From Opeltia flavorubescens (lineage: Eukaryota > Ascomycota > Lecanoromycetes > Teloschistales > Teloschistaceae), in assembly GCA_000442125.1 (NCBI GenBank), contig KE546981.1:372001-436000 (forward strand): DNA of 64,000 nucleotides, given 5' to 3'. This document shows, piece after piece, positions 44,515 to 56,239 of this stretch. Position 1 is the stretch's first letter, and the number at the start of each line of letters is the position of its first letter. The notes beneath the pieces are model-generated. The model did no database searches. It worked only from the letters and a program-made list of their open reading frames with translations, and was not told the DNA's origin. A program made the position numbers and the translations under genes.

Positions 44515-47500
44515 TCAGTGCAAGAAATCGTCCACAAACCTGCTCCCATGCTCGTCGTCCTCGTCATTTCGTCGATCTTCCAAGGCTTCGGCAGCTTCGT
44601 TACGCGGGCCCACATCTTCCGCCGGATCAGTCGTGAACTCGGCAAAAACATGGTCCATGTCCCTCGCAGAAGGTGCCGATGTCGAATAAGGATTGTGTTG
44701 TGGGCTAAGCATACTATTCCCACCTTGTCCGTGGCCGCCAGATAAAGGTGATGGGAAATGATTGTTCGTCGGACTGAAGAGGCTTGGATCCAATGATGGA
44801 CGTGACCGACTCATAGGCGACCGTGGTGGGAAGCCAGGCGAGTCGAGGCGACTCGAATGGGAACTATGAGAATAATGATTCTGGTAGTACGGGCCAGGCG
44901 CGAAGGCCGGAGAACCAGGATGATGGCTGCTGCCCTGCGGTGAGGGGAAATAGGCCGGATATGAAGAGTCCGGATGCGATGAAGTCATTGGCGCAGGCAG
45001 CCGGTGGTTGTGAGTATGAGCATCTCGATTACTACCCAATGAGGCCGAGTTGGGCGTGCTAGACCTACCACGGCCACGTCGTGGCGCTGGTTGCAGCGGG
45101 TGGTTACCCTTACTCGAATTTGAATCACTTGCTTTCCGCTGTTTGGAGAAATTATGCTGTTTCGTTCGAAGATGCTGTGGAAGATCATCAGGGTTGGTAA
45201 TCCCAAGTCGAGTCATCTCCTTTTGCTGTTTGGTTGGACGCGGCTTGCGTGTGGACAGTGACATGTCAAGCATTGGCGGTGGCATGGGCGCCACAGGAGC
45301 CCATTTGTGAAGTTCCTGACGGAAGAAATTCGTCTCCTGCGCAAGTAATATTTCGGCGCCCTCAATTTTGCGAAGATAGAAACGTTGAGTGGTGACTTCC
45401 TCTGGTGTGATCATCATTGGGTTGGTGTATGGTTGCATGAATTCCCTAAATTGCTGGCCTGTTGCGATGATCTCCTCAAGCGTGTCTTCCTCCTCAGGCT
45501 GAAATGGGAGCGTGGTAATCTCCGTCTGCCAGTCTTGTAGATCTTCCAATTTCGGACGGGCTGCATCGCGAGGGATCTTCACTCTCCAGTCGCAGATAGG
45601 GCACGTGTATTTGTCGTCTTCCTTGAATTTTCCGCGGGCGATTTTGAGGCATTTGCCGTGATACCTGCGTATCCTGTTAATATTCACATCGTCTTGCCCA
45701 GCTACAGAGAAGCCTACCATTCATGACATAGCTCGCACTCGATCATCAGACCAGCTTCAGGCTGACGACACATACAAAAGACCTCTCGGACTGGATCAAC
45801 CTCCTGCGAATCGACAGGCGTATGCTCTCTCGAAGCTGGCTCCACCGGCATTCGTGGTTTGTCTTGAAGGTCGAAGCAATATCGGTTGTGCTCAGCGACA
45901 TAGCTCATGTGCACTTGTAATATGTGCAGTGGTGCATTTGCTTTCCCGAATAGCTTCTTGCCTTTTCGCATCCAATCCTCGTGACGCTTGATTTCTTTTT
46001 CCAAATCGATCGTCCCAGTCGGTTTGCTGTTGAGCTCAGACAGCCCGTCAAGCACATCGCGGACGGCTTTGTATTTAGGTCGGCTCCTGAAATCATCGTT
46101 CTTTGATCTATCGAACATGTCTTGAATCTGTCGATGGGCCTCTCGCTGCTTTGCCAGAATTGCATCGACTGCTGCCAATGTTTGACGAGAGACGGGTAAC
46201 GATCCTGCCTGTGTTGACAAAGCCTCAAGCTGCTGATAATGCACTGCCTCTACCGAGATTAACTCCTTCGCCTTTGCTTCCCACAGCTCACCCTTGATTT
46301 GTTGCTCCTGGTAATACTGCAGAAGCTCGCTATGCTCTGGAATCCCGATCTCGCCCGCCTTGGAAATAAGATCAGCGACATCATCGAGCGTCTGAAATTG
46401 CCCTCTTATTTCTCGTGCTTTATCGGTCCATCTCATCTGCTGCACCACCTGATCGAGTTTCTCAACTTCCGGGATATCGACATTAAACCCTTTACCCACT
46501 TCTACCAAATCTTCAAATTCCTGCGTTGATCGAAGGCCAGGGCTTTTAAGAGCAGTCTTTGCGTCACGCTGAAACTCGGCAATTGCTTCCGAGCGCTCCG
46601 TGAGTATGGTGATTTCAGGACAGTCGAAGGATATCTCCTCCGCAGCAGCTAGTAGCTTGTGGATATTCTCGATCTTACGAAGCTCTTTCTCTCGTTCTTC
46701 CTGTTCTGCTGCTTTGGCTGAAGTATTTTTCCGCCAGACGCGATCATTCTTACGCCGATTCTGCTGTTTACGAGTGATGTAGTTCGTGGCTTCATCAACC
46801 CAAGCATTGCACTTGCTGACAAAATTCTTGACATCTAAGAGGCCTGGTAAGTCGTACGGTATGCGCTCTCCTTCACTTACAAGCGACCGAAGCACTTTCA
46901 ATGACGGTTTCGGCTCGTCCTCCAAAATCTTATCTAGCTTCTCCTGCCAAGCCTCCGGCATTTTCGACCGGTCAGTGACTTTCTGTACAACGTTTTCAAG
47001 TGCGCTGTCTGAGTACCGGTATATCAGGCTGTGGCCTGAGCTTGTCAGACGAAGCTCCTCAGCAGCGTCACAGCAGTCGTACGTCCCAGCGTGCAGTAGA
47101 CACATGACCTTTGAGGTCGTGTTGCATCGAAAGCGCGATAAATACGTGTACGCCTTGCAGAAAGTGCATTGGTAATCGTTCTCGGGCACATCTTTTTCGT
47201 CAACGTCGAATCCAAGCTCACAGTGAAAATTTGATTCCACATTAGGCTCATCGATCCTACAGTGGTGGTCGACGAATTCTTTGTGACGTTTTAAAAAGTC
47301 TGCGCGTTGTTGACTTTCCCGTTGTTGCAGTCTTTGAAGCGCTGGAGCAAGCCATTTGGCTGTTTTGATTGTGGTATCCCGATTGGCTGCTGTCATGAGT
47401 AATTCATCATGGGAAAAGCAAGGCTGTTTCCTGAACGCTTGTAGCCTCTCCACTCCTGCCTCCCCGAAAGGCTCCCAGTCGTGTGGTGCGAAATTGACAG

Positions 47501-49927
47501 CCTCGTTAAAGTTGAAACCATGGTTGAACCCGGCATGGTAAGCCTGAGGGAAAGTGATGACAAATTGTCCAGCTCGCTGATCAAGAGCATAGACATTGAC
47601 CCCAGCCTTCTTCAGCTGATCAGGAGGGAGTAGGGTAACAAGCTGGAAGAGGAGATCCGGCTGTGTTTCGAATAATTCTGGGACAGCTTGTTTCATGGCC
47701 TCTTCGAACCGCTCAGCATCAGCACCAGGTATGCCGTACCACGTTTTGGTTGATCCGAAATGCTGATAGTTGGCGGAGTAGCTGTAATGGTCTTCATTAT
47801 GCCAACAAAATGTGGAGAAGCACATTCCCACATACAACCAAGGGACGGTCATGCCGGATATGTCTGACTTGATATGGCGAAAAAGAGATTCAGGATGTAG
47901 GGGAAGAATGTTGAGATTCCACGGATCAGTTGAATATGAATCCAGAGGGTGTCTCTCAATTGTGGGAAAGCCGCTTCCATGCGTAGTAGAATGTATATCC
48001 GCTCCATACTCAACCTCTACTGTTTCAGTGATACTTTCGACCAGCCTCCAGAATTCTCGTTCTACGTCATCCTCTGTCACTTGGCGTTTGGTATTAAGAA
48101 CCGGATCATACTGCATCCTTGGAGCAAAATAGGTGTCCTTGAAGGACTGGGCCTTGTCCTGGAATTGCTTCAAGGAGTATATTCCACCTTCTTCAAAGCC
48201 AAATTCTCCCGTACCGACAAGACAACGTGGACAGTGCCAGTCTTGATTGGCCGGAATTTCCACTGCAGGGTCCAAGCAGTACCAGTGATAACTGTTTTCG
48301 CAGCCATCGCAAACGAAAATGGCTGGTTTATCATCGGTCTTTCCACAAGTGTCACATATCTCACCAGTCTTTCCGTTGACATTGTACCGCTGTACCGGCG
48401 CACGTGGGGTGGTTGGCCGAAGCAAGCTCATGTGTGATCCGACGACAGTAGGAGCTTTCTTCAGCCGTTTGCTTCGTCGACCATTCTCATCGACACTCTC
48501 CCCAGATAGTCCAGGGTCACGAGCAGAACTGTCATTGAGACTATCGTGGCTAAAATTCCTTTTTAGGGGATTCTTAGAAGGATCATTTATTGATGATAAA
48601 CCATTCACCACTGGATGCTGGGGGTCTGCTCCTCTTGAAAAATTTGCGGTCTCAATTGATGGCTGAGGTGGTTGTGTAGAGAAACCATTTGGTTTGTCTC
48701 GTTTGGGCAGTTGACCTGGCGTGTTGACGGCCTGAAATGACGCGGGTGTGAGATTCACTGGAGTGAAGCCGCCAGAATTGACGGCGGTAAAGCCTGACGA
48801 TGTTGGGGGCTGCTGTGGCTCCACACTCGAGGGTCCATCTGGCCGTTCTTCTGGCTGCTGTAGAGTCGCCTGTAGGGCTACAGAAGCCTGTAATGCAGGG
48901 AGATTATCCTGTGGACCCAGGGGCGTAGTTAGCTGTGATTGAGAACGCTTCATCGGAGAGTGTGTGCCTGGTGGGGTGAATGGTCCTCCGTATTCGAACT
49001 CAAGTTGCTGCTGTACGCCAGGTTTCGCCACTCTTAGGTATTCTTCGTACGGATGAAGCCATTTCTGATATGAATTCTTCAAAGAAGTCGATAAAGAGGA
49101 CATGATCTTGCCACTGTAACCGAGGTCGCGACCAATTTCCGCCCACTTCTTCAGCTTGCAGACTTTTTCGAACCCTCCTCTAGTCTCTACTGCTTTCTTG
49201 AGTTTGTACAGATCAAGAGGTTTTTTGTCGACGCTGGGGAAGCGATTCAAATTCAAGCCATGTTGCTTATGGAACTTGGTAAGCTGGTCTAAGTAGTTGA
49301 GGTTGGTCCGAGTCCCTATGGCGAGTGATCAGTATGTAATGACAAGAGATGGTCAGCCTTGACTCTTGAAAGTGACTCATACCTCCTTCCACCGAGTTGA
49401 GTTCCTGACGTCTGGTACGAAAATGGAATTTCTAGCTCGTCATTAGCAAAGTTATTCGTTCAGCTGACGCAGTCCTGAGGCTCTTATAGCATGAAGAGTC
49501 CAGCTGCGCGAGAAATGACCATCTTACGAACCTCTGTATCAATGGCGAAGCCAGGTTTCCAATCTGGTGGTGGGATTATCTTGCAGATGCCGTACTTGCG
49601 ACCCTCGGGGGCGATTTTCTTGATGTACTCCATGGGATCGCGGAACTCGTCCTCGGTCGGTCTGAAAGTAGGCGCATCTTGTAATCCATGAGGCCGAATC
49701 CTTTTGTTTGTCTCCCGGACGGCCATTGGGTGACCCCTGCGCTCGACGGTGGCCATGTCAAGAGGGGGTGCCCGCCGGGCGCTGAATGGAATATGAGAGG
49801 CATAGATCGGATATCCGCCACCGCCGGTGCTAGTTTTCGGAATGCTGACATGGAGGGAATTGGCAGGTGGTTGATCGGTCATTGTAGTGGTGGTGGAGCT
49901 CCCACCCATCGAAGGTGGGACCACCAT
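44515..49927 (-). CDS. JARID1/KDM5-type histone H3K4 demethylase
   Basis: Four exons on the minus strand: 49532-49927, 49383-49431, 45718-49315, 44515-45664; about 1,730 aa (Met 1, 7 and 16 are all possible starts). Domain order is that of KDM5: JmjN in exon 1 (TEDEFRDPMEYIKKIAPEGR), ARID (DLYKLKKAVETRGGFEKVCK), PHD1 (about residues 469-518, ICDTCGKTDDKPAIFVCDGC), and JmjC with the Fe(II) triad CWHNED (about His654, Glu656) and His742 in QAYHAGFNHG. Then come a C5HC2 zinc finger, a PLU-1-like helical region, and PHD2, which is interrupted by the last intron (CELCHEW|YHGKCLK). The tail is low-complexity, Ser/Pro/His-rich. The enzyme removes methyl groups from H3K4 with 2-oxoglutarate and oxygen in the nucleus. 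The gene starts divergently from SLX1. Confidence 0.95.
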
Positions 49928-50709
49928 CGTTGCGCAAGAAATTCCGCCGAGAGCTCCGTGATGCCGAACTTCCCGCTGAAATGGGTCGAGATGGGCATGG
50001 GTGGAAAAAAGATGTAGTCGTCAGAAGAGTCGATCTCCAGCTAGTAGTGGAGAATCATGTGAGACCATAGGCTTGGTTTGACAAATGAATGAATGTCTCT
50101 TCCTATTTTACATATCAATTGTCAGTCTGATGAAGGTCAAGGAGTGACATCAGGCTTCCTCATGGTCAAGGATATTTTGGTGGGTTCGAAAGCGGTGAAG
50201 GAGATGAGAATGTAGGTGGAGATCCGATGAATGGCGGGCTTGAGAGAAGATGGAAGTGGGCGATATCAAACAGCGGTACTACGGTGGTCTGCACAGGACC
50301 TGAAACGCAAAAGTCCTCCGGGTCTTGGATTCTCCCCGCGAGCCTTAGAAGTAGGTTCGCTTATGGGATCGAGGCTCTGCTGAGGTTGTGCATATGCGGG
50401 CAGCTCAATTGGATCATTGGTTCGTTGGATCCCTGACTACCAGGGGTATCCTAGTCGATGAGCCTGTGGCTGCCCGCTGTCGTATGGTTCACTTCGACAT
50501 ATGCTTCCCAAGAGAACAACAGATATCCCGATAGTAGACTATTTCCTTAATAGACTTATCGTGTGTCCACTCTTGTCTAATTTCCTGCATTGAATGTACG
50601 ATGGCGTAATGTGAAGAGTTGTCAACTAGTTATATTGAAGGCGTCTGATCGTGTTCTAGCACATCAAGCAAGCATCTACATCATAACACAAGGAAAAACA
50701 GTGTCATGA
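49928..50709. promoter_or_regulatory. Divergent upstream region, KDM5 and SLX1
   Basis: About 0.8 kb between two divergent start codons, including likely 5' leader of the long KDM5 mRNA. No other gene seen. Confidence 0.4.
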
Positions 50710-52148
50710 ATGCATGAAATGGACCCCAAGCCCATTCCGGCCTTTTATTGCTGCTACCTTTTGCGATCTGCCCAAAGAGACGGCAAGAGGCGTCGTACCT
50801 ATTATATCGGTTCTACTCCTCATCCCCGCCGTCGCCTTGCTCAACACAATGGCCTTGTTCAAGGTGGCGCTCATCGCACGAGTATTAGAGATTGCCGGCC
50901 CTGGGAAATGACCTGCATTATTTCCGGCTTCCCGTCAAAAATCGCAGCATTGCAATTTGAGTACGTTTGATGTTTCTTTTATGGTTATGTTTGCGCTGGG
51001 AGCACTTTGTTTGCTGTAGAGGCTTACTAGAACACTATTCCAGATGGGCATGGCAACATTATCATCGCACAAAGAAAATTACAGAGGAACAGCGCTCGGG
51101 ATTATCAGCGAAATCCAAGACGGGATCGAAGCCTGCCGAACAACTAGGAACCGAAGAGCTCGAAGTACCTGTTACAGACCAGAAAAGTCAGAAACCAAAA
51201 AAGCTCAAAGCTCCTCCGGTGACTCTCAACAAAGGGCTTTCCGTGTTGCATCTTCTGCTTCGAGTACCTGGCTTCAACAGATGGCCTCTTGCAGTCCGCT
51301 TTTTCTGTGGCGATGTCTATAAAGTTTGGTTGGACTTTTGTAGGAAGAACAGCGGCGAACTGCCAAGCGACCTTCAGGTCTCATTAGATGAGAAGCAGCC
51401 AGCCAAGCCAGTAGATACGACCGAGGACCCCAGTGACTTGCAAGCGGGCCGGAAGCGAGGGTTTGCACCAACGGGTATCGGCGGTGTCGAGGCTCTCGAT
51501 GTTACCTATTCCGGCCTCAAGTCACATATCGAGAACAGCATCTCTCTTGTTGCGGAAGAAGGGATGAAGCAATGCTCGGTGTGCAGGAATCAGCTAGACT
51601 TACAAAACTCGACCGTGACGACGTGCCCCTCACAAGGATGTAAAGCAGTATCACATATGGCCTGTCTCGCTAGAAGCGACTCGCAGGACCCTGCACGCGA
51701 AGCTTTGCTTCCAAAACAGATCCAGTGCCCACAGTGTCATATGACACATCAATGGATAGATCTGGTAAGGGAATTGAGCTTGCGTGTTCGTGGTGAGAAC
51801 GACGTAACCAAAATTTTGAAAGGACCGCGTGTACCCAAAATCAAAGCAAACAAAGATCAAACCCTTTATGTAGACTTACCTGTAGCAAAAGAACACAACA
51901 ATGCCAACAGCGACCGCCAAGTTCTTGACAGCACAACGATGGCTGATAATCTTCGGGCAGTGGATAGCGAAGATGATCCGCTCCCAGATGATTGGCACGA
52001 GCTTGCAGAAGACAGTCAATCTGTAGCTAGTACGGACTCCAGGGCTTCGAGCCCACACGGAAGTCCAGTGAGACACATCAAGCGACGACAGCAACTCCCA
52101 GCAGTTATCGAAGATAGCGAGTGGGACTCTGCCGAAGTCCTTGACTAA
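50710..52148 (+). CDS. SLX1: Structure-specific endonuclease subunit SLX1
   Basis: Exons 50710-50960 and 51044-52148; 451 aa (the second Met, 9 nt downstream, may be the start). The GIY-YIG nuclease domain opens [34 protein letters not shown] with the catalytic Tyr and Arg, and [15 protein letters not shown], where the Glu is rebuilt across the 83-bp intron. The C-terminal zinc finger (RING/PHD-like) is [26 protein letters not shown] and [15 protein letters not shown]. With a Slx4 partner it cuts branched DNA, including Holliday junctions and flaps. The linker of about 100 residues between domains and the acidic Ser-rich tail are usual for fungi. The assignment is firm. Confidence 0.93.
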
Positions 52149-52310
52149 AGCCTCCTGTGCGGTCCAGGTAAATTGTTGTCGACGCCACTGTATCTAGAAG
52201 AGCATGCATATCAACTCGTACTCAAGCGAGCCTATGCCGGGTTTCATGAAGACAGCGTTCCTCATCCAGACTCGATAGGCGTTTGATAGAATTGTTTTAC
52301 CGGCCTTCCG

Positions 52311-53018
52311 TCAATAGCCGTCGAACATCTGCATCGGGTCCTGCATTGAACTTTTCTGGAACATCTCGATCGCCAATTGATGAATCTTCTCTTGAATTTC
52401 ATCAATGGATTGACTAGCATCCACCGAAACCATCTCGTCGTTCTTCGGTGCTTCGAGTAGCTTCATGAACAAGACCCGCACCTTTTTTTGCATATCATTT
52501 GTCTCATATCTTTCGGTGCCAAACCCTCCTCTTGTTGCGGCATCGCTCTGAGGTAGGTCCAAGAAGATACAAAGGTCCGGTTTTGGTAGGCCGATATCTG
52601 GCTGCATTGCCCAGTCCATAGAAAGATCGTGCCTCTCCTTCGCGGCTGAGTAGACAATCCCGGAGTAATAATAGCGATCGATGATTATGGTGATGCCGTT
52701 TGCAATGTCCTCCTTAATCTGCGGAGTGGCTTCCCAACGGTTGGCAGAGAATAGTAAATGGATTGCGTGATCCTCCTGATGTGATTCGCCTCTGAGATAT
52801 GCATCAATAGATTGCCCTATGGGCGTCGACCTATCTATTTCACTTGTCAATCTCCAAACGAGCCACTGTTCGTTGGGCTTCGTACTGGGGAATCGCATGC
52901 ACTTTACTGGTCGACCTTCTTTTCGGAGTGCCAGTGAGAGTTTCTCGCATTGTGTCGATTTTCCGGCTCGGTCGAGACCCTCAATGACAATCAGAGCTCC
53001 TCGAAGCTTTGAAGACAT
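52311..53018 (-). CDS. CDC8: Thymidylate kinase
   Basis: Single exon, 235 aa. The P-loop is VIEGLDRAGKSTQCEKL, the DRY motif DRYYYSGIVYSAAKERHDLS, and the base site CMRFPSTKP; PDLCIFLDLPQSDAATRGGF carries the LID region. It phosphorylates dTMP to dTDP for DNA synthesis. Length is close to the yeast Cdc8 (216 aa). It ends 162 bp from SLX1 (convergent) and starts 219 bp from the p24 gene, so intergenic space is small. No unusual residue noted. Confidence 0.95.
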   Translation of the reverse strand: MSSKLRGALIVIEGLDRAGKSTQCEKLSLALRKEGRPVKCMRFPSTKPNEQWLVWRLTSEIDRSTPIGQSIDAYLRGESHQEDHAIHLLFSANRWEATPQIKEDIANGITIIIDRYYYSGIVYSAAKERHDLSMDWAMQPDIGLPKPDLCIFLDLPQSDAATRGGFGTERYETNDMQKKVRVLFMKLLEAPKNDEMVSVDASQSIDEIQEKIHQLAIEMFQKSSMQDPMQMFDGY

Positions 53019-53237
53019 GATCCTGCTAAGAGAAGTTAAGTATCAAGAAAATAAAAACCTACGGACCTTAACTTATCCAATATTTGACAAGCACAGGGCA
53101 AGCGCGACACCTAAACTTGGCTAGGGCCCATAGTGATTCACCGAGGTATAGCCGCTGTCAATCCCTTGAACGTGAGTCTTTGCTAGAACATTGATTTCAG
53201 ACATCTTGTCGCCAGACAACCGAATACACTGCGCATC

Positions 53238-54108
53238 ATGCGGATACTTTTGACCGCGATCAGTCTTATTGGTTGCTTGATTTCTCTCATCTCCGCGACA
53301 GCCCTCACATACAAGCTACAACCCAATGAAAAAGCTTGCTTCTTCTCCTTCGCTGAGCAGAAGGGGCTTAAGCTAGCTTTCTACTTTGCGGTACGTGGAT
53401 GTTTTTCTATGGGCCAATGAATCAACTTGCATGAGACTGACTTCTTGGATTGCTTCTACAGGTACAATCTGGCGGTTCATTTGATGTGGACTACAGCGTT
53501 GTCGGTCCCAACGAAAAGATAATAATGGAGGGCACCAAAGAACGGCAAGGCGATTTTGTCTTTACAGCGAAGGAGCAAGGGGAATATAGAATCTGCTTCA
53601 ATAATGAGATGAGCACGTTTGCGGAGAAGATGGTGGATTTTGAGATCGCGGTATAGCACTACCTTTGAACGGCCACTAGCCCCCTATATCAGCTTTCATC
53701 TATCATGCTCCTTGTTGGCTTCGCGGACGCACAGAACTGACCGGAGCTGTTTTTGGTAGGTTGAGAACGAGTCCCGAGACGCCCAGCTCCCCAGTAAACA
53801 AGGCACATCCCCCGAACAAACATCCGCGCTCGAAGAATCCATCCTCAAGGTCTCCCGCGACCTCTCAACCATAAACCGCAACCAAAAATATTTCCGGACA
53901 CGGGAGAACAGGAACATGAGCACGGTCAAGAGCACGGAGAACCGAATTTTCAATTTCAGCGTTGCGGAGAGTGCATTGATGGTTTCGATGGCTGGGCTAC
54001 AGGTTTTCATCGTGAGGTTCTTCTTTCAGGGGGCTAGGAAAGGTATAGTGGATCTGATCTCTTTGATGACAACACGATTTTGCTAACATCCTTACAGGAT
54101 ATGTATAA
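53238..54108 (+). CDS. p24 (emp24/gp25L/GOLD) family cargo receptor
   Basis: Exons 53238-53390, 53462-53650, 53760-54042 and an 11-nt final exon 54098-54108; 211 aa. A signal peptide MRILLTAISLIGCLISLISA precedes the GOLD domain (ALTYKLQPNEKACFFSFAEQ, QSGGSFDVDYSVVGP, and the two conserved Cys). The coiled-coil has VSRDLSTINRNQKYFRTREN, the single TM is ESALMVSMAGLQVFIVRFFF and the cytosolic tail is QGARKGYV, an FF-containing COPII/COPI signal type. It works in ER-Golgi cargo selection. The terminal exon encodes only GYV and the stop, which a gene finder may miss. Confidence 0.9.
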
Positions 54109-55449
54109 NCAAGTTAACTGTTCTTTTGGCATCTTTACAGGTACGGATAGGCTACTGTATGGAAAGATTCTCCTATATGCCTCATGTCTACGACCAACGT
54201 CAACCCGCCTTGAGATCCCGGCACGAAGAAGTAATCTCTTTTCATCTTTGCGATCAAGCAGGATCGAAGCTGACATCTCCTGATCTTACTATTGGCTGGT
54301 AAGACTAATACGTATGCTCTGAGTCACATGCCATGAATGTCGCATCCCCTCCATATATCGTTCGAAGAAATCCGTGACTCGGTAGGACTTCATGTACAAA
54401 TACGAAAGTTTAGGGAAATTGCAACGACAGTTGAACGAATACCAGTAACTATGTTCTTCCAAGTGGACTCAGTCCTTTTTTGCCATCGGATTTGTGTTCA
54501 GCTTTCCTTGGAAAAGGTATGGGTAAGTGAACTCCTAGTCCAATGAATTTGACGTCTTTCATGTTCGATGTTTCATAGCAAAGAAAGGGTAAATAGCTTT
54601 CGTGTTCGGCTCCACCCCACGTTCAATCGAGATTGATTTATGCTTGGCCATACCTGCGAATGGCTATCGTATCTAGTTACGTAAGCAACCGACGTCATCT
54701 GCCCTGTAAACCCTGGTTGGCTTGAGGCGTTTACTTCCTAATCCGACATATGATGAAACCTTTTCAATCATATTTGTTCCCACTCCATCAAATGTTTACG
54801 CAAGCATTCGCGAGTAAACGTCAAAGATTGCGACCAGGAGATCGAAGATGCACTTTGATCTCGGTAAAAGTCCCCGAACCTAACCCAGGTACGTAAAGCA
54901 CTGCCATAGAAAGCACACATTAGCAGTGCAGATCTCTCTCGATCCCCAGAGCTAGGGATCGACATATTCAGACCGGGGGTTACGAATCGGAAGTCTGCCT
55001 AGGATCAGGTTCCCAGGGCAGGTAATCTTTCCTTATTGGCTGCTAGTATCCGTATGCGTGCATTAGCGAACGTCATTTCACCGGTGATTATGACGAGGCT
55101 CAACCAGCTTTGGAGCTGTACGATTGACACCTTGCCTGCGGGTTTTGCGGTTGAGGCGTCTGGTTACCATGAGCTGGGTTTATATATCAATAGGTTTGCA
55201 TTTTGATTCCTTTTTTAACTACGTTCGAGTTTAAATTCAAAGTTCAAAAAAGTTCTCTCCCAAGTGATCATACCAAGACCTTTCTCCAGTCCCATCTCTA
55301 CCACATCCATACTCTTCCAACCCATCAGCCTCCCAACTCTCCAATCACTACAATCATAACAATCCTCTCCGACAAAAAATCATCAACATACCTCCGTGAC
55401 ATCATATACTACACCTACATCATCAACCCACCTCCCAACCGCCACAACA
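54109..55449. other. Intergenic interval after the p24 gene
   Basis: About 1.3 kb with no recognisable gene. The base at 54109 is an N, directly after the p24 stop codon. The last 150 bases before the next ATG are A/C-rich with few G, typical of a fungal 5' leader. Confidence 0.5.
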
Positions 55450-55713
55450 ATGTCCTCCCCCCTTCAAAATCAAGTCGCCTACCCCCAAGATCCCTTCCTC
55501 TCTCAATTCGATCCCTCCGAAGATCCATCTGCAGCTCTAAACGCCTACATGCGCTCAATACATCAATACACAAAATCCCAGCTCGACAGCCTCCAGCAGC
55601 AACAACAGCAACAAAAACCGATAAAGGAGAGGCGAACAGATACGAAGCCTGTGAGTCAGACGGCAGCGCTGGATTCGCAGAGTAGTATTGAAAGCGAGGC
55701 GTCGAGTGCTTGA
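55450..55713 (+). CDS. Small uncharacterised protein, 87 aa
   Basis: Intronless frame starting MSSPLQNQVAYPQDPFLSQF, then DPSEDPSAALNAYMRSIHQY, a Gln run (LDSLQQQQQQQK) and a Ser/Thr-rich tail. The first half could form a helix (SAALNAYMRSIHQYTKSQL) and looks like a conserved small fungal protein I have seen without a function; the rest is probably disordered. The 5' context (acaacaATGtcc) fits a fungal start. No domain assigned. Confidence 0.55.
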   Translation: MSSPLQNQVAYPQDPFLSQFDPSEDPSAALNAYMRSIHQYTKSQLDSLQQQQQQQKPIKERRTDTKPVSQTAALDSQSSIESEASSA

Positions 55714-56239
55714 TATTCATTTGTTTGAGGGCATGGAATCTACATCTGAGCATGGGTATAGAGAGGGTTAGAGAGTGAGTTTTTTTGGTTGGTAGGGTAT
55801 TGCTGGGTTTGGTGTTTTCGTCATGGAGGGAGGACATTTCGTTTAGAAATTTCGCGATATGAGAGTATTATTCATGTGGATGACGTGTTTCATGAGAGAT
55901 AATGCAATGTATATATATTATACTTGGGGATGCTTGATCATTATGTGTGCAGTACATCATAGCCATAGAAGAACTTTCAAAGTTGAATAACTTTGACTTA
56001 TTTCACTCGTGACGAAGGACAATTGCGTTAAACATTCATGTGAAAGGACGAGTCTGGCTTCTAAGAAGTAAACAAGTATAACGTATCGATTTAAGATGCA
56101 AATTATACACAACTTCATCTCATTCATTTGTTAAATATCTACAAGCTATACCTGCCCCAAAAGATCCCCCACTGCGCAAATTCCACCCCATAGAAGGATA
56201 TCAATCCATTCCCACAAACATCCCCCCAACCCAACCATC
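55714..56239. other. Intergenic interval between convergent genes
   Basis: About 0.5 kb, AT-rich, between the ends of the small protein and the HDA subunit. No feature recognised. Confidence 0.5.
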
